From contig NZ_JAGDFX010000012.1 in assembly GCF_017498065.1 (NCBI RefSeq), positions 45,236 to 109,235 on the forward strand: DNA of 64,000 bases, in the 5' to 3' direction. A model generated the notes under the pieces. The model was not told where the DNA came from. It saw nothing but the letters and a program-made list of their open reading frames with translations, and searched no databases. This document shows positions 28,698 to 38,260 of the stretch, piece by piece. How positions within the stretch are numbered: the first letter of the stretch is position 1; each line of letters starts with the position of its first letter. A program made the position numbers and the translations under genes. Source of the stretch: Oceanisphaera pacifica (lineage in GTDB: Bacteria; Pseudomonadota; Gammaproteobacteria; Enterobacterales; Aeromonadaceae).

Positions 28698-29132
28698 ATG
28701 CGTACTACAGCCGACCGTATTCGCCATACCTTAGGGTTTGAGTTTATCGGTCTATTTATTTTCACCCCCTTTGCGACCTTAGCCTTTGGCTACAATATGT
28801 TTGAAATGGGGGCCATGGCAATAGTGGGCTCTATTATTGCCACCGTCTGGAACTATATTTACAACTTACTCTTTGATCACGCCATGGTAAAACTGCGTGG
28901 TAGCGTACATAAAAACACCCCGATTCGGGTCTTTCACGCTTTATTATTTGAAGGCGGTTTACTGGTGTTTTTCTTACCCATGATTGCTTGGTATTTTAGC
29001 ATCACCCTTTGGCAAGCCTTTACTATGGGCATTGCGATGTCGGCGTTTTACGTTATTTATGCGTTCGTATATAACCTGCTATACGACAAAATATTTCCTA
29101 TTCCTAACACCCACTCTTTAGCCAGAAACTAA
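28698..29132 (+). CDS. PACE-family (AceI-like) efflux transporter
   Basis: A 144-residue protein made of two tandem two-helix units (BTP domains). The starts are RTTADRIRHTLGFEFIGL (2-19) and the repeat TPIRVFHALLFEGGLLVF (75-92), giving four membrane helices. This is the pattern of proteobacterial antimicrobial compound efflux (PACE) proteins, which export chlorhexidine, acriflavine and, natively, short diamines. Proton-driven, inner membrane. AAGGAG precedes the ATG. Its own substrate is unknown. A shared terminator separates it from the convergent MscS gene. Confidence 0.85.
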   Translation: MRTTADRIRHTLGFEFIGLFIFTPFATLAFGYNMFEMGAMAIVGSIIATVWNYIYNLLFDHAMVKLRGSVHKNTPIRVFHALLFEGGLLVFFLPMIAWYFSITLWQAFTMGIAMSAFYVIYAFVYNLLYDKIFPIPNTHSLARN

Positions 29133-29158
29133 TAATAGTCGCCCCTTATTTTTTATTT

Positions 29159-29187
29159 AAGCCATTGTCATTCAATGGCTTTTTTAT
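29159..29187. terminator. Bidirectional Rho-independent terminator
   Basis: AAGCCATTG-TCATT-CAATGGCTT followed by a T run, lying between the convergent PACE and MscS genes and overlapping the MscS stop region. Confidence 0.87.
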
Positions 29188-30986
29188 TTCATCTTATCAC
29201 CCGGTGTGTTGGCTGAATGATCCTCAGTTTCTTCAACGCCCTGTGCATCAAAGCGCTCATAAGGCCACCAATCCGGATGATGTACACGCACATAATCTAA
29301 CATGCCTTCACGTAAGCGCATTGCCATAGACCAAGCACTAGAAGGATCGGGAGACATCGCATAAAAGGATATCTCTTGCCCCCAACGGCTATGTTTGGTC
29401 ACATTAACCGCCAGCGTATTATGATCAATGACCCCCTCATCTTGCTTCGCCATCTCAATAAAGGCATCTCGCAAGGGGCGAATATCCGCTTTATGATCCA
29501 AAAATAAGGTAATGGTTTTCATAATGCGGGCATCTTTTACCGACCAGTTTTCAAACGGCTGTGACACAAAGTGTTTTACCGGCACGATAATTCGCCGCTC
29601 ATCCCAAGTGCGCAAACGAATAAAGGTATAAAAAATACTTTCTACATAGGCCCAATTGCCTTCAAATAACACACTGTCTCCTATGCGTACCGGTTTAGCT
29701 AATGCAATTTGCAACGAGGCCATAATGTTTCCCAATACCGCCTGCCCGGCAATCCCTAATAGCACTGTCATTACACCGGCTGAAGCCAGCAAAGAAATCC
29801 CTAACGACTCAAATAAGTTCAGCTGAATCAACACCACTATGATAGATACCGCCACCATAACCAGTACGACCACGCGGCGCAGTGCATAAATAGAGGTATA
29901 CAACTCACGCTCTTTTATACTGCGGGTATCATCAATTTCCCCAATCACCCGTAAAGTCACGCGATTCAAGATGGCATCAATCACATTCAATGCCGTAATG
30001 CCGAGCCCAGAGACAATAATAATGATCAAAAATGGGCGCACAATATTGGTCGCGGGCCCAGAAAAAGACACCCCCATCTTAAAAAAGAGTTGAGCGGCTA
30101 TGGCCATCACCACCAAGGCTAACGGCACCCGTACTTTTTCGGCGGCTTGGCGCAAAATCGCGCTTTTAGAGTAGCGTCCTAACCAATGAATGATGCGGTT
30201 AATCACATACCCTAACCCTAGTAATATGCACAGCAATATTGGCAGCGCTACCCACTCCCAAATGCGCAAGCCTCCCATGCGCTGCTTTAGTACACTGGGT
30301 ATATAAGCTTCAAATATATGCGGACCAAATGCATCATATAAAATAGGGATATTTTCCACCGTTTGCGGCGTAAATAGCCAAACAGGATCAGTATTTTCTG
30401 ATTTATAGCGCCCCAAGCGAATCTCGTATGTTTGCCCTTTTAGCTTAACCATTTTTAAGCCAATATCGCGCCTTGCTTGGCCTGCTAGCGGATGGTTTGC
30501 CGGGCCTTGATCCCGCATGGCATCTGGTCGAGCCGATAACCCAGACCAATCAATCCAAAGTTGGCGATCAATCACTAAGCCTAATTGCCGAGCAAGGTCA
30601 GCGCCGTCGGTACGCCTATCAGCAGGGGGTAAATCGGCTAAATTTAAAAAATCAGCCGCTTTCTTATATTCCCCAGCTTCGGTCAGTGACACAAAATTAC
30701 GTACCGTCTCTCTTGGCGTGCGCCTATTAATCCCCGCAGCCGGCGTGGCCTGAGTGGCGGTAGTTTCGGCTTCATACCAAGTAGAAGTCGGCTCTTCTTC
30801 TGCACTAAATACGGTTAGCGACACCACATAAAGTAACCCCATCAACAATAAGCGAACCACATCAGCGCCCCTCATAAACCACTCGCCTTTGTTGAAAGTC
30901 ATATGAGTGTCAGGCTCAGTCCCGGTAAGCCAAGCTGTGATACGACGGATATAACCTTGTGGTGTCTGACTGGCAATGTGCTTCAT
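29184..30986 (-). CDS. MscS-family mechanosensitive channel, large form
   Basis: A 600-residue protein. After a hydrophobic N-terminal segment (about 40-62, possibly a signal) comes a soluble region of about 150 residues (TPRETVRNFVSLTEAGEYKKAADFLNL). Several membrane helices follow (about 243-263, 285-305, 320-340, 372-395) and then the MscS pore and beta domain: SAGVMTVLLGIAGQAVLGNIMASLQIALAKPVRIGDSVLFEG and IIVPVKHFVSQPFENW. The extra N-terminal domain resembles larger MscS relatives; probable role in osmotic-shock release. The first ATG was used; M29 is an alternative. A second MscS-type gene, ybdG, lies 24 kb away. Confidence 0.85.
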   Translation of the reverse strand: MKHIASQTPQGYIRRITAWLTGTEPDTHMTFNKGEWFMRGADVVRLLLMGLLYVVSLTVFSAEEEPTSTWYEAETTATQATPAAGINRRTPRETVRNFVSLTEAGEYKKAADFLNLADLPPADRRTDGADLARQLGLVIDRQLWIDWSGLSARPDAMRDQGPANHPLAGQARRDIGLKMVKLKGQTYEIRLGRYKSENTDPVWLFTPQTVENIPILYDAFGPHIFEAYIPSVLKQRMGGLRIWEWVALPILLCILLGLGYVINRIIHWLGRYSKSAILRQAAEKVRVPLALVVMAIAAQLFFKMGVSFSGPATNIVRPFLIIIIVSGLGITALNVIDAILNRVTLRVIGEIDDTRSIKERELYTSIYALRRVVVLVMVAVSIIVVLIQLNLFESLGISLLASAGVMTVLLGIAGQAVLGNIMASLQIALAKPVRIGDSVLFEGNWAYVESIFYTFIRLRTWDERRIIVPVKHFVSQPFENWSVKDARIMKTITLFLDHKADIRPLRDAFIEMAKQDEGVIDHNTLAVNVTKHSRWGQEISFYAMSPDPSSAWSMAMRLREGMLDYVRVHHPDWWPYERFDAQGVEETEDHSANTPGDKMK

Positions 30987-31054
30987 TCGCCGTCCTCATC
31001 AAATTAAAACTCATACTTATGATTATGCTGCTTAAAGAGCCATAATGACAAAGC

Positions 31055-31083
31055 AAAAAAAACGGCCCTAATAAGGGCCGCTG
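31055..31083 (-). terminator. Rho-independent terminator after the symporter gene
   Basis: Read on the minus strand, GCGGCCCT-TATT-AGGGCCGT is followed by a run of eight T residues, 22 bases after the symporter stop. Confidence 0.88.
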
Positions 31084-31105
31084 TTAATATCACCTTGATA
31101 TAAGG

Positions 31106-32392
31106 TTACGAGTTAACCTCTTCTTTTGCCGACGTTAATGGCAAGTCACCTTCGTTAACAGGATCAGGGTTACCTTCCATTTTAGCGACTATAGTGTTGA
31201 CTGCTGTATCCCCCACCACATTAGAAGAGGTACAAAACATATCATTAATACGATCAACCGCCATAATGATTGCCATGGCTTCAATAGGCAGCCCCATTTG
31301 CAGCAATAACACCCCTGCCATAACCACAGCGCCCCCGGGTACACCACCCACACCCACCGACATCAGCAACACCGTAAAGCCAACAGTTAATAAATCACCG
31401 GTCGGAATAGGCGTGCCAGAGATGTTAGCGGCAAACATCGCAGCCAAGGTAATGTAAATCGCCGAGCCCGACATATTAATGGTTGCCCCTAATGGCACAC
31501 CAAAACCGGCAATGGCTCTAGACACACCTAACTTATCGGTTAGGGTACGCATAGTCACTGGAATAGTGGCATTGGAGCTGGCTGTAGATAAAGAAAACAA
31601 TAATTGCTCGCGGGTTGCTTGGCGAAACACCTTAGGGCGAATACCGGTAAACATCCATACCGCCAACGGGTACACCACTAAAATCCAAAATGCTAATACC
31701 AATACCACTAGGCCAACATAACCGGCCACCGACATTAAGGTGTTCGCTTCAAGGGTAGCCCCTAAGCTAATCATAAGTGCAAAAACACCATAAGGCGCCA
31801 ATGTCATCACTAAGCCAACCAGTTTCATCATAACCTGATTAGCCACCCGAAAAGTACGCATTGCTGGCGCACCACCACTGCCCATTGCCTGAATCGCAAG
31901 CCCGGTAATAATGGCCATAAAAATAATTTGCAACATATCGCCAGATGCAAAAGCTTGCACCGGATTACTTGGCACAATATTAATTAATAGTGCGCCAATA
32001 TCTGGGGTTTCTGTAGTGGCAAGCTCTACTGTTTTAGAAGCGCCATTGGGTAAGCTTGCTCCCATACCCGGCTTAAAGATTTGCCCCACCAAAATAGCAG
32101 CGGCAATAGACAGCATGGTATTAACAATATATAAACCAAAGGTTTTGCTGCCCAAACGACCAAAACTGGCAATATCTCGTAACTCACAAATGCCCGTTAC
32201 AATAGAAATATACACCAAGGGCACCACCATCAGTTTGATCAATGACACAAACATGCCACCTAATCCTTCAGCTACCCCCACTATGTTATTGTTTAAAAAG
32301 GTAATATCAGCAAATAGATACTGAATAACGCTACCAATGACCAGACCGACAAATAGGCCGACAAAGATGCGAGTAGAGAGAGAACCTTGCAT
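31106..32392 (-). CDS. Dicarboxylate/amino acid:cation symporter (DAACS family)
   Basis: About 428 residues from the ATG at 32392, which has AAGGAA upstream; a longer upstream frame adds 57 unlikely residues. Eight-helix SLC1/GltPh-type fold: hairpin 1 with SLSTASSNATIPVT, the NMSGSAIY substrate/cation region, hairpin 2 around GVGGVPGGAVVMAG and the DRINDMFCTSSNVVGD motif that binds substrate and ion. It imports C4-dicarboxylates or acidic/neutral amino acids with Na+ or H+. It is divergent from, and 467 bp from, doeA; a role in solute or aspartate uptake is only an inference. Confidence 0.88.
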   Translation of the reverse strand: MQGSLSTRIFVGLFVGLVIGSVIQYLFADITFLNNNIVGVAEGLGGMFVSLIKLMVVPLVYISIVTGICELRDIASFGRLGSKTFGLYIVNTMLSIAAAILVGQIFKPGMGASLPNGASKTVELATTETPDIGALLINIVPSNPVQAFASGDMLQIIFMAIITGLAIQAMGSGGAPAMRTFRVANQVMMKLVGLVMTLAPYGVFALMISLGATLEANTLMSVAGYVGLVVLVLAFWILVVYPLAVWMFTGIRPKVFRQATREQLLFSLSTASSNATIPVTMRTLTDKLGVSRAIAGFGVPLGATINMSGSAIYITLAAMFAANISGTPIPTGDLLTVGFTVLLMSVGVGGVPGGAVVMAGVLLLQMGLPIEAMAIIMAVDRINDMFCTSSNVVGDTAVNTIVAKMEGNPDPVNEGDLPLTSAKEEVNS

Positions 32393-32859
32393 GGTGTATT
32401 CCTTAGTAAGGCAAAACAATACTGTTGCTAAATGCACTAAAACAGCAATGACAACTACCAAATAAATATTTTTCAGAATTTTACATTTAAAAAACAGCTC
32501 AGCAACCAAATAACTGCCACAGGCCACCACTCCGTGACATAGATCACAAAACTTAGTGAGCAAGATCCAACATTAAGTTTGATAGCCATACCATTAACAC
32601 TATATTTTTTTACATTTTGTGACCGACTATAAAGCTCAGCTATTGCTTTACTTCGCAACAATAGTCATGGTGGCTTAATCAGCATTAGGCCACGCCTTGG
32701 CGAGCAACTCACAGCCAAGCGCGACCTATAAAAACAATCAAGTTACAGTGGCTAATATAGTGCGATAACACCTTGTCTATACTGCCCTTATTGTCATCGC
32801 TCTAGCCTGTGCTTGTGGCTGGAGTTTGGCCTCTAACCTTCAATAAAGTGAGGCATGAT
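32393..32859. other. Long intergenic region between the symporter and doeA
   Basis: 467 bp between two divergent genes. It presumably holds both promoters. I see no convincing gene, hairpin terminator or repeat, and no operator I can name. Confidence 0.5.
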
Positions 32860-34047
32860 ATGCACAAACCACAACCTAGCTTTACTCTAAAAGAATATCG
32901 GCAGCGCTTAGCTAAAGTAAGAGCCGCCATGGCACGGCGCAATATTCAAACGCTGATCGTCCACGACCCCTCTAATATGGCCTGGTTAACAGGTTACGAC
33001 GGCTGGTCGTTTTATACGCCACAAGTGGTGGTGGTTGGTCAAACAGGAGAGCCGCTTTGGTATGGCAGGCACATGGATGCAAGCGGCGCTAAGCGCACCG
33101 TTTACTTGCAACCAGAAAATATTACTTACTACCCCGATTACTATGTAATGAACCCCTTGCTGCATGCTATGGAGTACCTAGCCAACCAGGAGCTTAAGCC
33201 TCGTGACTGGGCTTATGGCAATATAGGGGTGGAAATGGACAATTATTATTTTAGTCCTACTGCCTATTTTTCTTTACGCGACAACCTGCCTGATGCTGAG
33301 CTAGTAGACGCCACCGCCTTGGTCAACTGGTGCCGCTCTATAAAATCAGCAACCGAATTACGCTATATGCGCATTGCCGCGCGCATTGTCGAAAATATGC
33401 ATCAAAAAGCGCTAGAGATCATTGAGCCCGGCTTACCCAAAAACCAATTAGTGGCCGAAATTTATCGTACCGCCATGTTAGGGGACGACGGGCACTACGG
33501 TGATTACCCGGCCATTGTGCCCATGCTCCCCTCTGGCAGAGATGCTTCCGCTCCTCATTTAACTTGGGACGAGCGCCCTATTAATCTTAATGAAGGCACA
33601 TTTTTAGAGCTGGCCGGTTGTCATCGTCGTTATCACTGTATTTTGTCGCGCACTATTTATCTGGGCCAACCCACAGACAACTTTAAACGTGCCGATGATG
33701 CACTTAATGCTGGGTTAGAAGCCGGCCTTGCCGCTGCCAAACCGGGTAATAGATGTGCCGATATTGCCGATGCACTTAACTCCACCTTAGCCAAATACGG
33801 CTTTAACCGAGAAGGGGCTCGCTGTGGTTACTCTATTGGCTTAAGTTATCCACCTGACTGGGGTGAGCGCACCATGAGTTTGCGTAATACCGACCAAACG
33901 ATTTTAAAGCCCGGCATGACCTTTCACTTTATGCCTGGTCTTTGGTTAGATGATTGGGGCATGGAAACCACAGAAAGCATAGTGATCACCAAAACGGGAG
34001 TAGAAACCCTAAGCCAATATCCAAGACAGCTGTTTGTTAAAGAGTGA
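32860..34047 (+). CDS. doeA: Ectoine hydrolase DoeA (M24-peptidase fold)
   Basis: A 395-residue member of the creatinase/M24 family, close to DoeA/EutD of Halomonas and other ectoine users (about 400 residues). Recognisable segments are NMAWLTGYDGWSFYTPQVVVV, WYGRHMDASGAKRTVYL, VEMDNYYFSPTAY and the C-terminal pita-bread half (GYSIGLSYPPDWGE, MTFHFMPGLWLDDWGMETTESI). DoeA opens the ectoine ring to N-alpha-acetyl-L-2,4-diaminobutyrate. The ATG at 32860 has GTGAGG upstream. Next to doeX, doeC and doeD; the next pathway enzyme, DoeB, is not found. Confidence 0.85.
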   Translation: MHKPQPSFTLKEYRQRLAKVRAAMARRNIQTLIVHDPSNMAWLTGYDGWSFYTPQVVVVGQTGEPLWYGRHMDASGAKRTVYLQPENITYYPDYYVMNPLLHAMEYLANQELKPRDWAYGNIGVEMDNYYFSPTAYFSLRDNLPDAELVDATALVNWCRSIKSATELRYMRIAARIVENMHQKALEIIEPGLPKNQLVAEIYRTAMLGDDGHYGDYPAIVPMLPSGRDASAPHLTWDERPINLNEGTFLELAGCHRRYHCILSRTIYLGQPTDNFKRADDALNAGLEAGLAAAKPGNRCADIADALNSTLAKYGFNREGARCGYSIGLSYPPDWGERTMSLRNTDQTILKPGMTFHFMPGLWLDDWGMETTESIVITKTGVETLSQYPRQLFVKE

Positions 34048-34102
34048 TCACTGACGGGTGACAGAAAAGGCGGTCAGCGTAAGCAGAGGGAGCAGCCATT
34101 TT

Positions 34103-34558
34103 ATGCGTTTAGATAAGTACGACTTACATATTTTACAAATATTGCAGCAACACGGGCGCATTACTAAATCTGGCCTTGCCGAGGCCATTAACTTATCGAT
34201 AAGCCCGTGTTGGGAGCGCGTAAAACGCTTAGAGAAAGCCGGTATCATCGAAGGCTACGGCGCTCGTATTAACGCACAGCTACTGAGCCCTAAAACGCCC
34301 GTGTTAGTGGAAATTAGCTTAAACAACCACAGCGCCAGCACCATGAAGCACTTCGAACAAACCATGGCAAACTGTGAGCAGGTAGCCGACTGTTACGCCA
34401 CCGGCGGCGGGGTCGATTATGTGTTACGCATTTTGTGTGATGGTATTGATCAATATCAGCGTTTAATTGATAGCTGGCTCGACTCCGACTTGGCCATTGA
34501 TAAGTACTTTACTTACATAGTCACCAAAACCATTAAACACGAAAGACCCCAGCTGTGA
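34103..34558 (+). CDS. doeX: Lrp/AsnC-type regulator DoeX
   Basis: A 151-residue Lrp/AsnC regulator: an N-terminal helix-turn-helix (LDKYDLHILQILQQHGRITKSGLAEAINLSISPCWERVKRLEKAGII) and a C-terminal RAM ligand domain (VADCYATGGGVDYVLRILCDGIDQYQRLIDSWL). By position after doeA it matches DoeX, which controls ectoine degradation genes and responds to pathway intermediates. AGGGAG lies upstream of the ATG at 34103. The stop codon lies inside an AGCTGTGAGC-type repeat, suggesting the repeat supplied the 3' end. Confidence 0.82.
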   Translation: MRLDKYDLHILQILQQHGRITKSGLAEAINLSISPCWERVKRLEKAGIIEGYGARINAQLLSPKTPVLVEISLNNHSASTMKHFEQTMANCEQVADCYATGGGVDYVLRILCDGIDQYQRLIDSWLDSDLAIDKYFTYIVTKTIKHERPQL

Positions 34559-34806
34559 GCTGTCAGCCGTCAGTTAAAACACAGCGCCAAGCTAAAAGAA
34601 AATACCGCCTACGAAAAGCCGGAGCCACCCTTTGGTCATTGCGAGGAGTGAAACGACGCGGCAATCCAGGCCCTTCGGGCAGCGATCAGCTTTAAGCCGT
34701 CAGCTATCAGACAAACAAACAAAAAACAAACCGACCGCAGAGCGGCCATAAGCCAACAAACAGACGCTGGTGGACTGACAGCTTACCGCTGATAGCTGAC
34801 GGCTTT
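34551..34806. repeat. Composite intergenic repeats between doeX and doeC
   Basis: 34551-34573 has AGCTGTGAGCTGTCAGCC words. 34634-34670 is a GTCATTGCGAGGAG...GCGGCAATCC repeat, a type common in many bacterial genomes. 34694-34710 (AAGCCGTCAGCTATCAG) and 34789-34805 are perfectly complementary over 17 bp and can form a large stem. Between 34559 and 35005 no gene is seen, in particular no doeB; 34807-35005 probably carries the doeC promoter. Confidence 0.75.
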
Positions 34807-35005
34807 CTTTTAGCACTCCCCTTCATACCCACCATCAGAAAAAAGCCACTGTTTATCATCAACAAACAGAAGAAACACACATTTTTAAGCCTGCTAACAA
34901 AAAGTAACCTAAAACAAACTCAGTACACTCATAGGCATAGCAAGTCAGCACAGACTTGCCACCACCCAGCTTATTGATTTAGGCCCAGCAACACGAGGTG
35001 CGCTT

Positions 35006-36511
35006 ATGAACTTACAACTCCAACCCATAATCACCAGCAAAGTCACCGACGCCATCATGCCGTATTTAAAAGATCCGCGCTTAGTACGCGAGCTGGCCTA
35101 TATCAATGGCAAGTGGGTGCACGGCCAACAAGACATTGCCGTTATCAACCCTGCTAACGAAGACGTGATTGGCCACTGCACTCAGCTTGAACCTTTACAA
35201 GTACATCAAGCCATTACCGCGGCCGAGTCTGCTTTTGCTCCTTGGAAAGCACTCCTGCCCGATGAGCGTGCCGATATGCTCATGCGCTGGCACGACTTAA
35301 TTTTAGAAAACAAAGAAGATCTCGCCACACTCATGGTATTAGAGCAAGGCAAGTCATTGAGCGACGCCCGTGGCGAGGTGGATTACGGGGCCTCTTTTGT
35401 GCGCTGGTTTGCCGAAGAAGCGCGCCGGGCCAATGGCGACACCCTACCCAGCCATATTCCCAATGCCCAACTGGCAACAATGCGTGAGCCCATAGGCGTG
35501 GCGGCACTGATCACCCCATGGAACTTTCCCCATGCCATGATCACCCGTAAAGCCGCCGCCGCATTAGCGGTAGGTTGTACCGTGCTTATTAAGCCTGCCA
35601 GTGAAACCCCTTTCTCTGCACTCGCCTTAGCAGAGCTCGCTGAACGTGCTGGTTTTCCGGCTGGGGTTTATAACGTCATTACCGGTGATGGCAGCCAAAT
35701 TGGTCAACTGCTTTGTCAGGCCGAAAACGTACGCGCCTTATCGTTTACCGGCTCTACTCGAGTGGGCAAAATATTGCTGGAACAAGCAGCCAACACAGTT
35801 AAAAAGTGCTCCATGGAGCTTGGCGGTAACGCACCATTTATTGTGCTGCCCGATATGGACATTACCGCTGCGGCCAAAGCGGCAGTTGCCGCTAAGTTTC
35901 AAACGGCTGGCCAAGACTGCTTAGCCGCCAATCGTATTTTTGTGCCTAACGCGTATTACGAGGAATTTTTGACCGCATTTGCCGAAGAAATGGCGCACAT
36001 TAAAGTTGGAAATGGCTTTGATAAAAGCGTAACCATGGGCCCACTTATCTTTCGCGAAGCGGTCGATAAAGCCCAAGCCTTAGTTGATGATGCCATTGCT
36101 AAAGGCGCACGTTTAGTGGCAGGCAGCCAAGACAAGGCTCCGGGCAGCAATTTTTTTATGCCCACCTTGTTGGCCGATGTGACGCCACAGATGAAGGTAT
36201 TTTACGAAGAAAACTTTTGCCCTGTAGCAGGCGTACTTGCTTACGAGGATATCCCAAGCCTAATTGCTCAAGCGAACAATACTGAATATGGACTTGCAGC
36301 CTATGTATATGGTCACGACATTCGCACCATTTGGCAGTTATTGAGTGGGCTAGAATTTGGCATGGTCTCAGTTAACTCAGTCAAAATGACCGGCCACAGC
36401 ATTCCCTTTGGTGGCGTTAAGCAATCTGGCCTCGGCCGCGAAGGCAGCCGCCATGGGTTTGATGAGTATAGCCAAATTAAATACTACTGCCTCGGCGGAC
36501 TCAATGGGTGA
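35006..36511 (+). CDS. doeC: NAD(P)-dependent semialdehyde dehydrogenase, likely DoeC
   Basis: A 501-residue aldehyde dehydrogenase of the succinate-semialdehyde type. Catalytic E271 lies in MELGGNAPF and nucleophile C305 in GQDCLAANR; ITPWNFPHAMITRKAAAALAVGCTVLIKPASETP and FTGSTRVGK mark the NAD site. By context it is DoeC, oxidising L-aspartate 4-semialdehyde to aspartate at the end of ectoine breakdown; a GabD-like succinate-semialdehyde role is the alternative. GAGGTG precedes the ATG. Separated from doeX by 447 bp of repeats and from doeD by an inverted-repeat element. Confidence 0.78.
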   Translation: MNLQLQPIITSKVTDAIMPYLKDPRLVRELAYINGKWVHGQQDIAVINPANEDVIGHCTQLEPLQVHQAITAAESAFAPWKALLPDERADMLMRWHDLILENKEDLATLMVLEQGKSLSDARGEVDYGASFVRWFAEEARRANGDTLPSHIPNAQLATMREPIGVAALITPWNFPHAMITRKAAAALAVGCTVLIKPASETPFSALALAELAERAGFPAGVYNVITGDGSQIGQLLCQAENVRALSFTGSTRVGKILLEQAANTVKKCSMELGGNAPFIVLPDMDITAAAKAAVAAKFQTAGQDCLAANRIFVPNAYYEEFLTAFAEEMAHIKVGNGFDKSVTMGPLIFREAVDKAQALVDDAIAKGARLVAGSQDKAPGSNFFMPTLLADVTPQMKVFYEENFCPVAGVLAYEDIPSLIAQANNTEYGLAAYVYGHDIRTIWQLLSGLEFGMVSVNSVKMTGHSIPFGGVKQSGLGREGSRHGFDEYSQIKYYCLGGLNG

Positions 36512-36566
36512 AGGGTGAAGAGTAAAGGGGACGACATTTAACACTATCCCCAGAAAAGCTATTTTT

Positions 36567-36708
36567 GCCACGGAATACACGGAAGAACACGGAAAAATCA
36601 AGTTAACAGACAAACAAATTTCTACTTGGTAAGAGCTTAATAAAAGAAGTATCTATTTCGCACTTACTTTATTGCTCTACGTCCGTGTATTTCTGTGTAT
36701 TCCGTGGC
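36567..36708. repeat. CCACGGAA inverted-repeat element, copy A
   Basis: Left arm 36567-36593 (GCCACGGAATACACGG...) and right arm 36682-36708 are complementary at 24 of 27 positions around about 88 bp of A+T-rich centre. It sits between doeC and doeD, ending 46 bp before the doeD start. Same family as copies at 45308, 47246 and 48363. Confidence 0.8.
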
Positions 36709-36754
36709 CAAGCAGTCTTGTATTTTAAAGAGCTATGGCTACAAGGAGTGCGTT

Positions 36755-38176
36755 ATGACATTAGATACTCAAAAGTGGTTAGAAATGGACCGGCAAAACA
36801 TCTTTCATGCCTCCACTCACCTTAAACAATATTCCAGTGGCGAGATAAAGGGACGCATTATTACCGGTGCACAAGGCATTCGTATTACCGACTCCACCGG
36901 TATCGAGCTTATCGATGCCTTTGCAGGACTCTACTGTGTGAACATTGGCTATGGCCGTCTTGAAATGGCCGAAGCCTTATACGAGCAGGCCAAAAAACTG
37001 GCCTACTACCACACTTATGTGGGTCACACTAATGAGGCCCTGATAGAGCTTTCAGAGCGCATCATCAAAATGGCCCCCGCTGGCATGAGCAAAGTCTATT
37101 ACGGCATGTCGGGCAGTGATGCCAACGAAACACAAATGAAATTAGTCTGGTACTACAACAATGTGCGCGGCTTGCCACAGAAAAAGAAAATTATCTCTCG
37201 AGACCGTGGCTACCACGGCTCGACTATTGCTGCGGGCTCACTAACAGGGTTAGACACCTTTCATGCTCATTTTGATTTACCTTTGCCACGGGTAAAGCAC
37301 ACTCTCGCACCTGTTTATTATCACAGAGCCGATCACGATATGAGTGAAGGTGAATTTTCTCAGCACTGCGCTAATGAGCTAGAAAAAATGATTTTGGCTG
37401 AAGGGCCAGACACCATAGCCGCCATGATAGGCGAGCCGGTACTGGGTACAGGCGGCATAGTGCCACCCCCCGAAGGCTATTGGGCTGCCATTAATCAGGT
37501 GCTAAATAAATACGATATTTTATTAATTGCCGACGAAGTCGTCTGTGGCTTTGGCCGGCTAGGATCCGATTTTGGCTCTTTACACTACGATATGCAGCCT
37601 GATTTAATGACCATTGCCAAAGGGTTAACTTCAGCTTACCAGCCTTTATCTGGAGTGATTGTCGGCAATAAAGTCTGGAAAGTACTAGAAGATGGCACAG
37701 ATGCTTGGGGCGCTATCGGTCACGGCTACACTTACTCTGGCCACCCTATGGGAGCCGCGGCAGCCTTATGTAATTTAGATATTATTGCTCGAGAAAATTT
37801 AACCGACAACGCCCGCGTGACAGGCGCGTATCTTCAGCAACGTATGCAGCAAACTTTTGCTGATCATCCGTTAGTTGGCGACACTCGGGGTGTGGGGTTA
37901 ATGCACGCTTTGGAGTTTTCTAGCAACAAACGTCAGCGCCAAGGCTTTGATCCAACATTAAAAGTAGGCCCACAGATTGCTGCCGCCTGCTTAGAGCAAG
38001 GCCTTATTGCCCGCGCCATGCCTCACGGCGATATTTTGGGCTTTGCACCCCCGTTAGTGGTCAGCAAAGACGATATAGACGACATAGTCGAGCGCACCGA
38101 AAAAGCCGTGCATAAAGTCACCGATCAATTAGTGCGCAGTGGAGCTCTTAAAACCCAAGACCCTGTCACAGCCTAG
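36755..38176 (+). CDS. doeD: Class III PLP aminotransferase, likely diaminobutyrate transaminase DoeD
   Basis: A 473-residue fold-type I, class III aminotransferase. PLP-site residues are D260 in ADEVVCGFGR and Schiff-base K289 in TIAKGLTSAYQPLSG; YYGMSGSDANETQMKL and YHGSTIAAGSLTG bind the phosphate. By context it is DoeD, moving the 4-amino group of L-2,4-diaminobutyrate to give aspartate semialdehyde for DoeC. Other omega-aminotransferase substrates are possible. The ATG at 36755 has AAGGAG six bases upstream. An intergenic element lies directly before it, so it may have its own promoter. Confidence 0.8.
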   Translation: MTLDTQKWLEMDRQNIFHASTHLKQYSSGEIKGRIITGAQGIRITDSTGIELIDAFAGLYCVNIGYGRLEMAEALYEQAKKLAYYHTYVGHTNEALIELSERIIKMAPAGMSKVYYGMSGSDANETQMKLVWYYNNVRGLPQKKKIISRDRGYHGSTIAAGSLTGLDTFHAHFDLPLPRVKHTLAPVYYHRADHDMSEGEFSQHCANELEKMILAEGPDTIAAMIGEPVLGTGGIVPPPEGYWAAINQVLNKYDILLIADEVVCGFGRLGSDFGSLHYDMQPDLMTIAKGLTSAYQPLSGVIVGNKVWKVLEDGTDAWGAIGHGYTYSGHPMGAAAALCNLDIIARENLTDNARVTGAYLQQRMQQTFADHPLVGDTRGVGLMHALEFSSNKRQRQGFDPTLKVGPQIAAACLEQGLIARAMPHGDILGFAPPLVVSKDDIDDIVERTEKAVHKVTDQLVRSGALKTQDPVTA

Positions 38177-38208
38177 TTTTGGTTATTAAAGTTAAGTATT
38201 GGTTATTA

Positions 38209-38240
38209 AAAAAGCACGGCTCTTAACCGCCGTGCTTTTC
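38209..38240. terminator. Bidirectional terminator between doeD and the GST gene
   Basis: AAAGCACGGC-TCTTAACC-GCCGTGCTTT, a perfect 10-bp stem with A and T runs, between the convergent doeD and GST genes. Confidence 0.88.
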
Positions 38241-38260
38241 CTTTTAAGCTTCAAAAAATA

